A model generated the notes under the pieces. That model saw nothing but the letters and a program-made list of their open reading frames with translations. It ran no database searches and had not been told where the DNA came from. Positions 26,788 through 34,592 of a DNA stretch of 64,000 nt are shown one piece after another (within the stretch, counting starts at the first letter, position 1; every line of letters starts with the position of its first letter). Position numbers and translations under genes: made by a program. The DNA is taken from contig SZXW01000010.1 of NCBI GenBank assembly GCA_005862285.1, forward strand, positions 857,138 through 921,137, given 5' to 3'. This stretch comes from Chlorobium sp. Lineage in GTDB: Bacteria > Bacteroidota > Chlorobiia > Chlorobiales > Chlorobiaceae.

Positions 26788-27015
26788 TTACAGCTGCTTC
26801 GGGGCGATAGCTGAGGAAATACCTGACAATACGCTCTGTATAAGGTTGATGGCAGTGTTAGCCATGCTGACGAGAAGGTTTCCGCAGAGATTTGTGCAGG
26901 ATTGAACGATGGAAATCGCAGAATTTGCGCTGTTGCCCGCTATGTCTGCAACATTCTGAACCGGTTGTCCGACAGCATTGAAGAGATCAGAAAAAACGCC
27001 GTTGCTGTTTGCCAT
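26788..27015 (-). CDS. Chlorosome envelope protein, CsmB/CsmF type
   Basis: 75 residues: short hydrophilic start MANSNGVFSDLFNAVGQPVQ, a long amphipathic/hydrophobic middle rich in small residues (AGNSANSAISIVQSCTNLCG) and the ending SSAIAPKQL. Length, composition and the C-terminal AIAPK motif match CsmB/CsmF-type envelope proteins of green sulfur bacteria, which sit in the lipid monolayer of the light-harvesting chlorosome. I cannot decide between CsmB and CsmF. Two cysteines in the middle are notable. It is monocistronic with a strong terminator. This is the best taxonomic marker in the window. Confidence 0.78.
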   Translation of the reverse strand: MANSNGVFSDLFNAVGQPVQNVADIAGNSANSAISIVQSCTNLCGNLLVSMANTAINLIQSVLSGISSAIAPKQL

Positions 27016-27201
27016 GGATTATGGGATTTTAGAGGTTATTTGAAATCAGGCACGATTGAAAATCGATACAGAAAATTGTCGTGATAGAAAAGGAGATGAT
27101 CTCCATAAACAGTGGTTATATTATTCAAATATACGACTTATTCTTTTGCCCCCATGGTCGTGACAGAGGTTTTCAGAACGTAACGTCCCGCAGGACCCGT
27201 A

Positions 27202-27345
27202 ATGTTCGGCGAAAACCAGCCATCCGCTGGCGAAGGAACGTATTGTACTTATTCCGACCCACAGGACAGAAAAGGTTATCAGGAATATGTTCAACAACAA
27301 GGCAATGATCAGAGATCTGTATTGGACATGGTTTGTATTGAGTGA
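27202..27345 (+). CDS. Possible 47-residue small protein
   Basis: A short frame starting MFGENQPSAGEGTYCTYSDP, hydrophilic and Gln/Asp-rich, ending SVLDMVCIE. AGGA lies about 6 nt before the ATG. The composition looks protein-like and nothing else claims this stretch, but no family is recognised. Confidence 0.3.
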   Translation: MFGENQPSAGEGTYCTYSDPQDRKGYQEYVQQQGNDQRSVLDMVCIE

Positions 27346-27657
27346 TAACCCTGCTAAACGAGAATCATGCCGTGTATTTTATCAGAGTAAAGGTCAGGAT
27401 GAATTTCCGTGTTCATCCTTGTGATTTGAACTCCGCGTGAATTTTGTGTCTCTGACCTATTTCCGGGGAATTGCGACTTGTTGCAGAATGTGGAGATATC
27501 GAGACCTTCGTAGCCGAAGTTATCAGAGTCGAAAAGGTTATTCTCCCAAATTCTGAACGTTCGGTAATAAAAAGTCTTTTGTTCAAATCACAAAGTATTT
27601 GTCGGCAATTTTCATTAAAGCTGGACAGTTTTTACAGAACAGCCAACATTTCAGTGC
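27346..27657. other. Intergenic stretch, no gene seen
   Basis: AT-rich sequence between the possible small ORF and the 117-residue gene. A plus-strand frame runs through it into the antisense of the next gene but does not look like protein. Confidence 0.4.
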
Positions 27658-28011
27658 TCATTGTTCGGCTGGAAGATGTTTTTTTATTGCCGTTATCAAA
27701 GCATCGAGGTCTTTCATGCTGTCTATTTCTTCTTTGGAAAGCAGTACTTCAAAATCTGCATCTTTTTTCAGAATTAACGGGTATTCAAATTTCCGTTTAT
27801 ACTTATTTTCAAATTCATCCCTGTGAAGGAACTCCATAGGAAGTCCAACGGATGTACGGAACGATTTCCAGGCTTCGAACTCGGAAAAGGGTCCATGGGT
27901 GAGTTTGCAAAGGCTGCAATTATAAGTTTCCGGGCTGATAATCTTGTGGCCGAGATCGATCAGTTCGTTGATTGGATTGCCATCAGTGTTATAGACAAAA
28001 ACAAGTTTCAT
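27658..28011 (-). CDS. Conserved-looking small protein, unknown function
   Basis: 117 residues starting MKLVFVYNTDGNPINELIDL, with a CSLCKLTHG motif (two close cysteines) at about residues 32-40 and WKSFRTSVGLPMEFLHRDEF after it. Similar small proteins occur in several phyla and are sometimes labelled GTPase without basis. A thioredoxin-like or metal-binding role is possible from the CxxC, not shown. Stand-alone. Confidence 0.65.
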   Translation of the reverse strand: MKLVFVYNTDGNPINELIDLGHKIISPETYNCSLCKLTHGPFSEFEAWKSFRTSVGLPMEFLHRDEFENKYKRKFEYPLILKKDADFEVLLSKEEIDSMKDLDALITAIKKHLPAEQ

Positions 28012-28657
28012 TCGGGGCTGATTATCTTAATGTTTGAATATTTCTTAATAAAACGTTTTACCGAGGAAAACGTTTCATGATGATATTTTTTATGGAAATA
28101 TCAGGAATTGACGGTTTCAATTGTTTTTGCTCTTTTAACAAGATTTGAAGCGCTTTCACGGTTCCCGGTTTTTGCTTAAAACGTAGACGCGCGTTTAAGG
28201 AGTTCAGGATTCGACAGCTTGATCGATGGGCTATGTATTGTTGTATAGGTATTCTTGACTGCGGCACTGTCTTCAGCTTTTGCATCTTGTGCTGCAGCAC
28301 GGTCAAGCGCTGTTTCAGGCAGGGCGGTCATGATAGGGGAGAATAACCGATCGGCATTCTATCCTTGATGTAATAAACAGAGCTGCCCTGAAGAGCTTTG
28401 ATTGGAGAGCTTCAAGGATAAAGCAAGTCATCGGATATCTTGAAAAAAGCTGTCATGGATTTTCTCTACAGGTTATCCATGTTTATATTCTATTGTGGCC
28501 TGCCGGAAAAAGATTATTCAACACCGGTATCGTTGCAGCGAGACCGTGATCCCGGATTCACGGCTGTTCCATTCTTTGTATACAGGTTTTCTGTCTGGTA
28601 ACGACCTGTTACATCCAATTTTTATTCAAAACTAAAAAAAACTGGAGATCTGAAATC
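28012..28657. other. 646-bp intergenic region, no convincing gene
   Basis: A minus-strand frame of 82 codons (28058-28306, TTG start, Lys/Gln-rich) exists but lacks a ribosome site and family features. The rest shows no open frame of note. Confidence 0.35.
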
Positions 28658-29035
28658 ATGGGAATCACTATGCGAAAAAGAACGCTGGGTATGTTTCTTG
28701 CTTTTACATGTATCATTGGAGTATCAGCTTATGCCGGGGAAGTGCCCGGCAAGCCAGGCGAGGAAATCAATCTTGCGGGCACAACCTGGAACGGAAGTGA
28801 TTCCGATGGTGACCATTATACCTTGACATTCAAAAATGACGGCTCAATTGTATACAAATCCCAGAAAGAAACAATTGAAAAGGGGGAATGGAAACAGTAT
28901 CACAATGCCGTTTATTACGAAGCCAACAAAGGGTTCGTTCATGCCCTGGGGGAAATTGCCAACGGCAGGATAGAAGGAAAGTCATGGAACGTCAAACAGA
29001 GTTCATGGTTCTGGAAACTGACAAAGGAGAACTGA
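28658..29035 (+). CDS. Small secreted lipocalin-like protein
   Basis: 125 residues with a signal peptide (about 1-26, ending SAYAGE). The mature part of about 95 residues is all beta-like: INLAGTTWNGSDSDGDHYTLTFKNDGSIVY, then EKGEWKQYHNAVYYEAN and WNVKQSSWFWKL, a pattern of small beta-barrel domains that bind hydrophobic ligands or act as lysozyme-inhibitor-like folds. The first ATG (28658) is kept because GGAG lies 11 nt upstream. A palindromic terminator follows. Confidence 0.75.
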   Translation: MGITMRKRTLGMFLAFTCIIGVSAYAGEVPGKPGEEINLAGTTWNGSDSDGDHYTLTFKNDGSIVYKSQKETIEKGEWKQYHNAVYYEANKGFVHALGEIANGRIEGKSWNVKQSSWFWKLTKEN

Positions 29036-29116
29036 ATCTTTTTCTTTTTTTCTGAATATTTCATTCGGATCATATGTCTTGCACTAAGGCCTGTCAGCCT
29101 TATGCACGTATAAATA

Positions 29117-29147
29117 ATTAAAGCCCCGGAAATTCCGGGGCTTTAAT
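29117..29147. terminator. Bidirectional GC-rich hairpin
   Basis: ATTAAAGCCCCGGAA (29117-29131) and TTCCGGGGCTTTAAT (29133-29147) are perfect complements, flanked by A and T tracts on both sides. It serves the secreted protein gene and the convergent gene ending at 29181. Confidence 0.88.
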
Positions 29148-29180
29148 ATGAAAGTTGACATTTCCCTGAGGACGGTCATC

Positions 29181-29765
29181 CTATTTTTTCAGGAAATCCA
29201 GCAATTCTTTCCGGAATGCCGTTGCTTCCTCATATTTTCTCGACCCGTAGTTTTTATGGTTATGATCTGCAGACCATTCACAGAAAAACGATTTGGTCCC
29301 GATATTTCCGACATCATTTCCTTTTTCAAGCGCTAAATAGCGGAATGTTCCGCTTTTGCGTACAAGGAAAACGTGAAAAACCTGGGGCTCGTCAGCCGGA
29401 ACGGGAAAAGAGATCAGAACGAGATCGGTATCATCGATATGTTCCGGAGAGATTTTTATCCCAGAGGCATAGGTATAGCCAAGCGGTTCTTCGATTATCT
29501 GCAGAAAAGGTCCGGTATTGCCGGAGAAAAGGTCGTTGAAAAACAGGGTTCCTTTATCGGAAAAAAGAATACCCGGAATAATTTCGTGTTGAAGAGCATA
29601 AATCAGCTCTTTCTGGTCAGGTGCTTTTGGCAGTGGGGCCTGCGTTTGAGTGGCTTGTGTTTGAGCAGCCAAGACTATGAATGGCGTGGAAAAAGAGATC
29701 ATGGTAATAAAAAGCAACAGGAGTGGCAACAGGATGTTTCTCCGGTCAGATCGGGAATAATTCAT
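29181..29765 (-). CDS. Exported protein of unknown function
   Basis: 194 residues. A strong signal peptide (about 10-34, ending VLAAQ) is followed by a short Gln/Thr/Pro linker (QTQATQTQAPLPKAP). The globular part reads LIYALQHEIIPGILFSDKGT, LVLISFPVPADEPQVFHVFLVRK and ends in a helical Lys-rich tail. No known family. It is likely periplasmic. Confidence 0.7.
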   Translation of the reverse strand: MNYSRSDRRNILLPLLLLFITMISFSTPFIVLAAQTQATQTQAPLPKAPDQKELIYALQHEIIPGILFSDKGTLFFNDLFSGNTGPFLQIIEEPLGYTYASGIKISPEHIDDTDLVLISFPVPADEPQVFHVFLVRKSGTFRYLALEKGNDVGNIGTKSFFCEWSADHNHKNYGSRKYEEATAFRKELLDFLKK

Positions 29766-29905
29766 GATGGAGCGGTTTATTTGGTTTTTGATTCGATGTC
29801 AGGTAATTCTATAAGAACAAACAAATATATGAAAATATCAGCTTTACAGGTTTCCGGGAATCAGAAATGGTCGAACGGGTCATGGTCTTGTCACCAGCAT
29901 TTAAA

Positions 29906-30050
29906 GTACACCTCGATTTATTTGTTCCGAAGCCCTATTGCTGTGTTGGGAGGTACTCGAAATCCTCATGTACTCCGTGTACACTCCGGTTTCTCCGCTC
30001 CGTTCGCCTTGCATTCGTGCTTCTCACTACAAAAATATTATAGGGGCCCT
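29906..30050. repeat. Interspersed repeat, copy 1 (MITE-like)
   Basis: About 145 bp sharing the core TTTATTTGTTCCGAAGCCCT, then ATTGCTG-GTTGGG-GGT-CTCGAAATCCTCAT and CGTTCGCCTTGC, with copy 2 at about 31945-32072, in the same orientation. The left end GTACACCTCGATTTATTTG is close to the reverse complement of copy 2's right end CAATAAATAGAGGTGCAC, so the full element appears to have terminal inverted repeats. It is non-coding and lies downstream of the histidine decarboxylase gene. Confidence 0.8.
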
Positions 30051-30204
30051 AAAATTGATTTCAGCGTGACCTTGGAACATCATCATTACATATGACCTGA
30101 TTTTTCAGGATGTTCGATGCTATACTGATAAGGATTCGTCAGTCGATATACTCCATACGACACTATAATCTTGCACCCTTGAAAAACACCAGGAAAGAAT
30201 GTTT

Positions 30205-31401
30205 TCAGAACGGTCCTGCCTCAGTACAAGTAACATCACTTCGGTCCTGTTGAAGATCTTCAATAAAACGGTCAATAGTATGCTTTCCTTCATGCCGCAT
30301 GACTGTGTCGTGAGCCAGCTTTCCCCCAAGACGGATATCCTCCGACGGCGCGAGGCTCCATTTTTTCATGATCCATTCTCCGGGCCTCTTGAAATAAACG
30401 GTATTCGACATGTCGTTTTTCCATGCAGGGTAGCCGATCGCATCGAGACGCAGTTTCAGATAATCTGCATTGTTGAGGATAAGTTCTGCCTGGCGCCTGT
30501 ATCCGTCAATGCCGGTTTTATGTATCTGCCACCAGAACTTGAGGGGACTTAACGCCGAGCGGGAGCAACTGATTGTCGGTACAGAATCATTCAGATAGGA
30601 AACGTGGAACGAGTTTTGTCTCGAAAGAATTTCATTTGTAGTTATGAAAAGTCCAAGCGGCTCATCAAAACCGAAAAATTTATGGCCGCTTACGGCTATG
30701 GAATCATAATGACTCAGATGGTGACTGACCAGATGGGCATGTTCGGTAAAAGGCAGATATCCTCCGAAAAGCGCTGCATCGACATGGCGGTAGACTGCAA
30801 CGGGCCGTACTTTGTCCAGCACATCGGCTATTGCATCCTGGTTGTCGATCCCGCCTTTGAAAGTAGTTCCAAGAGCTATAACGATCAGTGCAGGACGTTC
30901 GGGGTCAATTGATTGTTCGAATGCATCGATCTCTATTTCCCCTCTTATATTGGCCGGAATCTGTTTCATTTCAAGACCCTGGAGGTCACACAGCCTTTTT
31001 ACAGAGTAATGCGCATCTTCAGAAACATAGAGGAGAGGTTTGATTTCACTCTGTGAGCGAAGGGCGTTGACCCCGAAATAAATCCCATGGTTGTTGCCGT
31101 CTGTTCCGCCATTGGTTACAATTCCCCATGCATTCTCAGGTGAAAAACCATATAACGGAGCAAAGAAATCGATGACCTCGTTTTCGAATTCGTGAGTATT
31201 CAGAGTATACAAACTCGGTTTGCGAGGGTCCCCTACATTGTTCATGGCAGTATCAGCGAGACCTGAAACGGCGTACCAGTGATAGAAATCAGCCAGATGG
31301 ACATTCTGGTTGCAAGGGAAGCCGACAGCTGTATGTTTTTCTTTCACCATCTGCTGTGCAAAAGCGTTCAAGCGATTGATATCGGGATTTGAAAGGGTCA
31401 T
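30205..31401 (-). CDS. hdc: Pyridoxal-phosphate-dependent histidine decarboxylase
   Basis: 398 residues, group-II PLP decarboxylase fold. The region GGTDGNNHGIYFGVNAL, the HVDAALFGGYLPF aspartate that contacts the pyridine nitrogen, and SVSGHK-type lysine (AVSGHKFFGFDEPLG) are all present, and the length fits bacterial PLP-dependent histidine decarboxylases rather than glutamate or aromatic enzymes. The reaction would give histamine and CO2. It stands alone, with no siderophore or transporter genes beside it, and lies between two copies of a dispersed repeat, which hints at acquisition. The C-terminal tail SDVTCTEAGPF looks non-conserved. Confidence 0.85.
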   Translation of the reverse strand: MTLSNPDINRLNAFAQQMVKEKHTAVGFPCNQNVHLADFYHWYAVSGLADTAMNNVGDPRKPSLYTLNTHEFENEVIDFFAPLYGFSPENAWGIVTNGGTDGNNHGIYFGVNALRSQSEIKPLLYVSEDAHYSVKRLCDLQGLEMKQIPANIRGEIEIDAFEQSIDPERPALIVIALGTTFKGGIDNQDAIADVLDKVRPVAVYRHVDAALFGGYLPFTEHAHLVSHHLSHYDSIAVSGHKFFGFDEPLGLFITTNEILSRQNSFHVSYLNDSVPTISCSRSALSPLKFWWQIHKTGIDGYRRQAELILNNADYLKLRLDAIGYPAWKNDMSNTVYFKRPGEWIMKKWSLAPSEDIRLGGKLAHDTVMRHEGKHTIDRFIEDLQQDRSDVTCTEAGPF

Positions 31402-31944
31402 GGTACTTCCTGGTCAATGCTAAAAGGGCTTATTAAACAAGGGTTTATGCAGGATCACGAAAAGGTTGAAAACCGGGCGACGAGTGTGGACAGATTTATG
31501 ATATCAGTACTTCAAGTAAATAATATAAACTGGTAATATAATACCAATGCCAGCAAAAGGATGTTTCAATTGCAAGGTAAGGCAGTGTGATCCAAGGGAA
31601 TTACATCAGTTGGTGACAGATATGATTCCGCCATCTGTCTTTATGTAAATGACGCTTCCAATGAGAAGACGCAAGAGATGTAATATCACGAAAACGTGTT
31701 GCGGCCTGTCAGCATTAGCCTGAAAATCGAGATGAATGACCTGAAGAGCTGCATTGGAATAAAAAAATCTTTATTTCAGTTATTGTTTTTGCTTGCGGCA
31801 TAAAATAAATGTAATTTCAGCAAAATAATCAGTAATTAGTTGTCTTGCCAGCTTCGTTACATACATAGAGTACAGTCGTATTTTCTTATTTTAATGTGCT
31901 TCAATTGTTGTCACAGAAATGCAGGTATAGAGGCATTTAAAGGG
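31402..31944. other. 543-bp intergenic region, no gene seen
   Basis: AT-rich spacer upstream of hdc leading into repeat copy 2. I see no open frame with protein-like composition. Confidence 0.4.
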
Positions 31945-32072
31945 TTCATCAATTTATTTGTTCCGAAGCCCTATTGCTGCGTTGGGCGGTGCTCGAAATC
32001 CTCATTCTGAAAGCTTTCGGGACTCCGTTCGCCTTGCTCTCATGCTTCTCACGACAATAAATAGAGGTGCAC
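31945..32072. repeat. Interspersed repeat, copy 2 (MITE-like)
   Basis: Direct copy of the repeat at 29906-30050. The core TTATTTGTTCCGAAGCCCTA and CGTTCGCCTTGC and TGCTTCTCAC blocks are conserved; the middle differs (CATTCTGAAAGCTTTCGGGA). The right end CAATAAATAGAGGTGCAC (32055-32072) is intact; the left end is worn. It ends 57 bp before the lipoprotein gene. Confidence 0.8.
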
Positions 32073-32128
32073 TAAAGTTTACAGTCATCGACAGGTGCGG
32101 AATCGCCAATTGATAGAGGATACTTCAT

Positions 32129-33385
32129 ATGAAAAAATATCTGCTTTATTTTCTTATTCTTCTTTCGCCGTTTTTTATCGAAGGATGTACGGCTACAAAA
32201 AATATCGTTACCGATGCTGTAGATATCAATAAATCTCTTGAAGATACGGAAAACAAACTGCTGCTGCTCAATATCATCAGAGCTTCAAAACACAGATTCA
32301 AATACTATACAGATTTTACCAGATTTTCAGGATCTACCCCATCCCTTGAAAGTAAATTGTCCCTGACATTCCCCCTTGAGGAAAATAACTACGTTCCCGC
32401 AGCATTACACCCGGAGATTTCCTCAAAACAGAGCATCTCGTATGATATCGGGATGATGCAGAGCAAGGATTTTCTTCGCGGTTATCTCAACCCGGCTACT
32501 TTGGAAACCGTAAGATCATATTGGGATATGGGTTGGTCTAAATCGATGCTTTTTAATCTGTTTGTCAGTCAGATCAGATATTTCAGCTGGAAGAGAGAAA
32601 GTGAAAAGAACGGGACTTACCATCTGGTTCTTGATAAGACGATAACGAATGATCCTTTGAAAGGCCGTGAATGGCATGAACGTTTCAACAATGAAGTAAA
32701 TCTTCTGATTGCGGACGGTATGGATATACTTTACAGAAAATCGCTTCCGGAAACAGCCGCTAAGGAAGTTGCACATGAGAACGGGAAAAATGGTCACTCG
32801 TCATCATTACCGGACGGGTCCTGTATAGTCAGGCTCAATGAAAGCACAGGTAAAACATTATCATATACTTTTTCTAACAAGTACACATTGTGTATACAGA
32901 CAGACATTCCTTTTCTGCCGATCAGTGAGAACGGCAATAAAGCCTATCCGTATAATGGTTCACAAAACAGAAAGTTTGCCGTATTGTATTTACGTTCTCC
33001 GTCTTCGATCATGAATTATCTCGGTGATCTCGTAAGAGTTCAGTTGACGGGTGACTCTACACCTCAACACGAGAAATATTGTCCTGAAGTATACCTCGAA
33101 ACTGAAAAGAAAAAAGTACCGCTTATGGTTGTCAGGGAAGGGGATGGTGTCAGCAAGTATGATCCCAAGTTCAGTGTCAGCTATGAGGGAAGAACTTACA
33201 TCATACCAAAAGATGATTACGACAGAACTTCTTTCATCGCTGATGCACCAGGTGCCGAAAAATTGTACCTTGAAGGGGAAACGCCAAAGACCATGGAGAT
33301 TTTATTTCTTATAAACCAGCTTATCACGCAGTTCAAATCAAATTCAGAATTTCAGTCGGTACCTGCGGTAAGGACAATCAACTGA
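32129..33385 (+). CDS. Large lipoprotein, unknown function
   Basis: 418 residues. Lipoprotein signal peptide with lipobox IEGC (Cys about 20). The mature part opens with a helical stretch (NKSLEDTENKLLLLNIIRAS), followed by mixed alpha/beta sequence (YDIGMMQSKDFLRGYLNPAT, YLRSPSSIMNYLGDLVRVQL) that I cannot place in a family. GAGGA sits 8 nt before the ATG. The gene lies between the right end of repeat copy 2 and an isolated copy of that end motif at 33401, so it may be part of mobile DNA. Confidence 0.75.
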   Translation: MKKYLLYFLILLSPFFIEGCTATKNIVTDAVDINKSLEDTENKLLLLNIIRASKHRFKYYTDFTRFSGSTPSLESKLSLTFPLEENNYVPAALHPEISSKQSISYDIGMMQSKDFLRGYLNPATLETVRSYWDMGWSKSMLFNLFVSQIRYFSWKRESEKNGTYHLVLDKTITNDPLKGREWHERFNNEVNLLIADGMDILYRKSLPETAAKEVAHENGKNGHSSSLPDGSCIVRLNESTGKTLSYTFSNKYTLCIQTDIPFLPISENGNKAYPYNGSQNRKFAVLYLRSPSSIMNYLGDLVRVQLTGDSTPQHEKYCPEVYLETEKKKVPLMVVREGDGVSKYDPKFSVSYEGRTYIIPKDDYDRTSFIADAPGAEKLYLEGETPKTMEILFLINQLITQFKSNSEFQSVPAVRTIN

Positions 33386-33400
33386 AAAGAATGAATTGCC

Positions 33401-33417
33401 ATAAATAGAGGTGCCCA
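33401..33417 (+). repeat. Isolated repeat-end motif ATAAATAGAGGTGCCCA
   Basis: A 17-bp motif nearly equal to the right terminus of repeat copy 2 (ATAAATAGAGGTGCAC, 32057-32072) and identical to the reverse complement of 54857-54873. No element body is attached here. Confidence 0.65.
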
Positions 33418-33464
33418 CTTGTTTTCTTTGGCAGGAAAAATGGATATCTTTTCCCGGCTGTTTC

Positions 33465-34184
33465 TCAGAAGTGCCTGATAGCAGCAAGTACGATGCCCTG
33501 TATGCGAAAATCAGTATCCGGAGTTATTGCTATAGGGCGGTAACGGCTGTTTTCAGGATAAAGCGAGACGATCCCTTCATTGCTGATTTGCAGTGTCTTT
33601 ACAGTTACCTCTCCATTGACGCTTGCAATGACCACCTGTCCGTTTTTAGCTGTTTCTCTTGCTTCGACAAGGAGAATGTCCCCCTTCATAATGCCGATTC
33701 CAATCATACTGTCACCGTTTACCCTGAGTGCATAAATGTTTTTTTTGTTCTGTGCCCAGGAGGCAGGCATATCGAGGTACTCTTCGATTTCGCTTGATGC
33801 CGGATCAGGAACACCGGCAGGAACAGCAGAACTGAAAAACGGTACTTTAATTATTCCTTCAGCAGGTTCACTGTCATTCAAACTGAACAGTAGCATCTGC
33901 TTTTCAAGGGCAGCAATACGGGAATCGATACTTGTGTCCATCTGTCTGTTTTTTTGATCGGAGAGAAGCATGATGCCTTTTCCGGAAAGCAACCATTCAG
34001 AATTGACGGGAAATTCATTGCAGACGGCCATCAGAACGGTTGCACTTGTTCCCCCTTTGCAATGTTCGATTTCGGATACCCTGTTGGCGGAGATGCCGAT
34101 TTTATTGCCGAACTCTTCCTGGCGAAGTTTGAAATGTTTACGCACCTTCCTGATGCGATCCCCAAGAGAGTGAATGGTTTCCAT
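33465..34184 (-). CDS. XRE-S24 repressor, LexA/UmuD-like autoprotease
   Basis: 239 residues. HTH of the XRE class at about 7-62 (RQEEFGNKIGISANRVSEIE). A linker leads to a UmuD-like S24 peptidase domain: candidate cleavage bond Ala123-Gly124 in SSAVPAGVPD, catalytic Ser159 in NGDSMIGIG and Lys196 in GEVTVKTL. Such proteins repress phage or stress genes until RecA-stimulated self-cleavage. No phage structural or SOS polymerase genes are nearby. It probably controls its own promoter; a dyad lies upstream at 34245-34262. Confidence 0.9.
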   Translation of the reverse strand: METIHSLGDRIRKVRKHFKLRQEEFGNKIGISANRVSEIEHCKGGTSATVLMAVCNEFPVNSEWLLSGKGIMLLSDQKNRQMDTSIDSRIAALEKQMLLFSLNDSEPAEGIIKVPFFSSAVPAGVPDPASSEIEEYLDMPASWAQNKKNIYALRVNGDSMIGIGIMKGDILLVEARETAKNGQVVIASVNGEVTVKTLQISNEGIVSLYPENSRYRPIAITPDTDFRIQGIVLAAIRHF

Positions 34185-34244
34185 TGCAATTCAGACCTTT
34201 TTAATGTATTCCCCGGAAGAATATCGGATAATTGGTAATTATTT

Positions 34245-34262
34245 AAATAGTAAGCACTATTT
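34245..34262. promoter_or_regulatory. Candidate operator upstream of the S24 repressor
   Basis: AAATAGT-AAGC-ACTATTT forms a perfect 7-bp inverted repeat with 4-nt spacer, about 60 bp upstream of the repressor start. A wider dyad AATATCGG (34220-34227) / CCGATATT (34264-34271) surrounds it. The nested symmetry suits binding by an XRE dimer. Confidence 0.55.
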
Positions 34263-34592
34263 ACCGATATTGCAAATAAAGTGTGATAAAGTGTGTTGGA
34301 AACCTTTTTCTTTCTCTATCGGACAAGTCATGATCTGCATCTTTTCCTTTTTAAAGCAATATTTGTACTTTAAAATGATGACCTCGTTGGACCTGATCGC
34401 TGAGTATGGCTTTGCAAATGCGGATGCCCCTGTTACGAACGCCTTGCATTCCTTTCCGGATTGAACCGGCATATCATTCTTTTAAATCAGCATTCTGTCC
34501 GATCAATTCCTCGGGAAAAGGCAGTCGGCTGTTCATTGAGAACCGCTTTATGAAGGGCTTGTACAGGCCTTTCCAATGATAATGTTTTATCT
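34263..34592. other. Intergenic stretch, no gene seen
   Basis: 330 bp between the repressor's operator region and the M20 amidohydrolase start. No credible frame and no clear ribosome site for the next gene. Confidence 0.35.

Noticed and set aside
27471..27839. 122-codon plus-strand frame
   Set aside because: Its second half is antisense to the better-supported 117-residue gene and its first half shows no protein-like pattern.
28058..28306. 82-codon minus-strand frame
   Set aside because: TTG start, no ribosome site, Lys/Gln-biased low-information sequence and no family features.
30205..31401. Possible CqsA-like autoinducer synthase for the CqsS-like kinases
   Set aside because: It is a PLP enzyme, but the motifs and length are those of histidine decarboxylase (group II decarboxylases), not the CqsA/KBL acyltransferase family.
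33465..34592. Prophage around the S24 repressor
   Set aside because: No integrase, terminase, capsid or tail genes are nearby, and flanking genes are ordinary metabolic or envelope genes.
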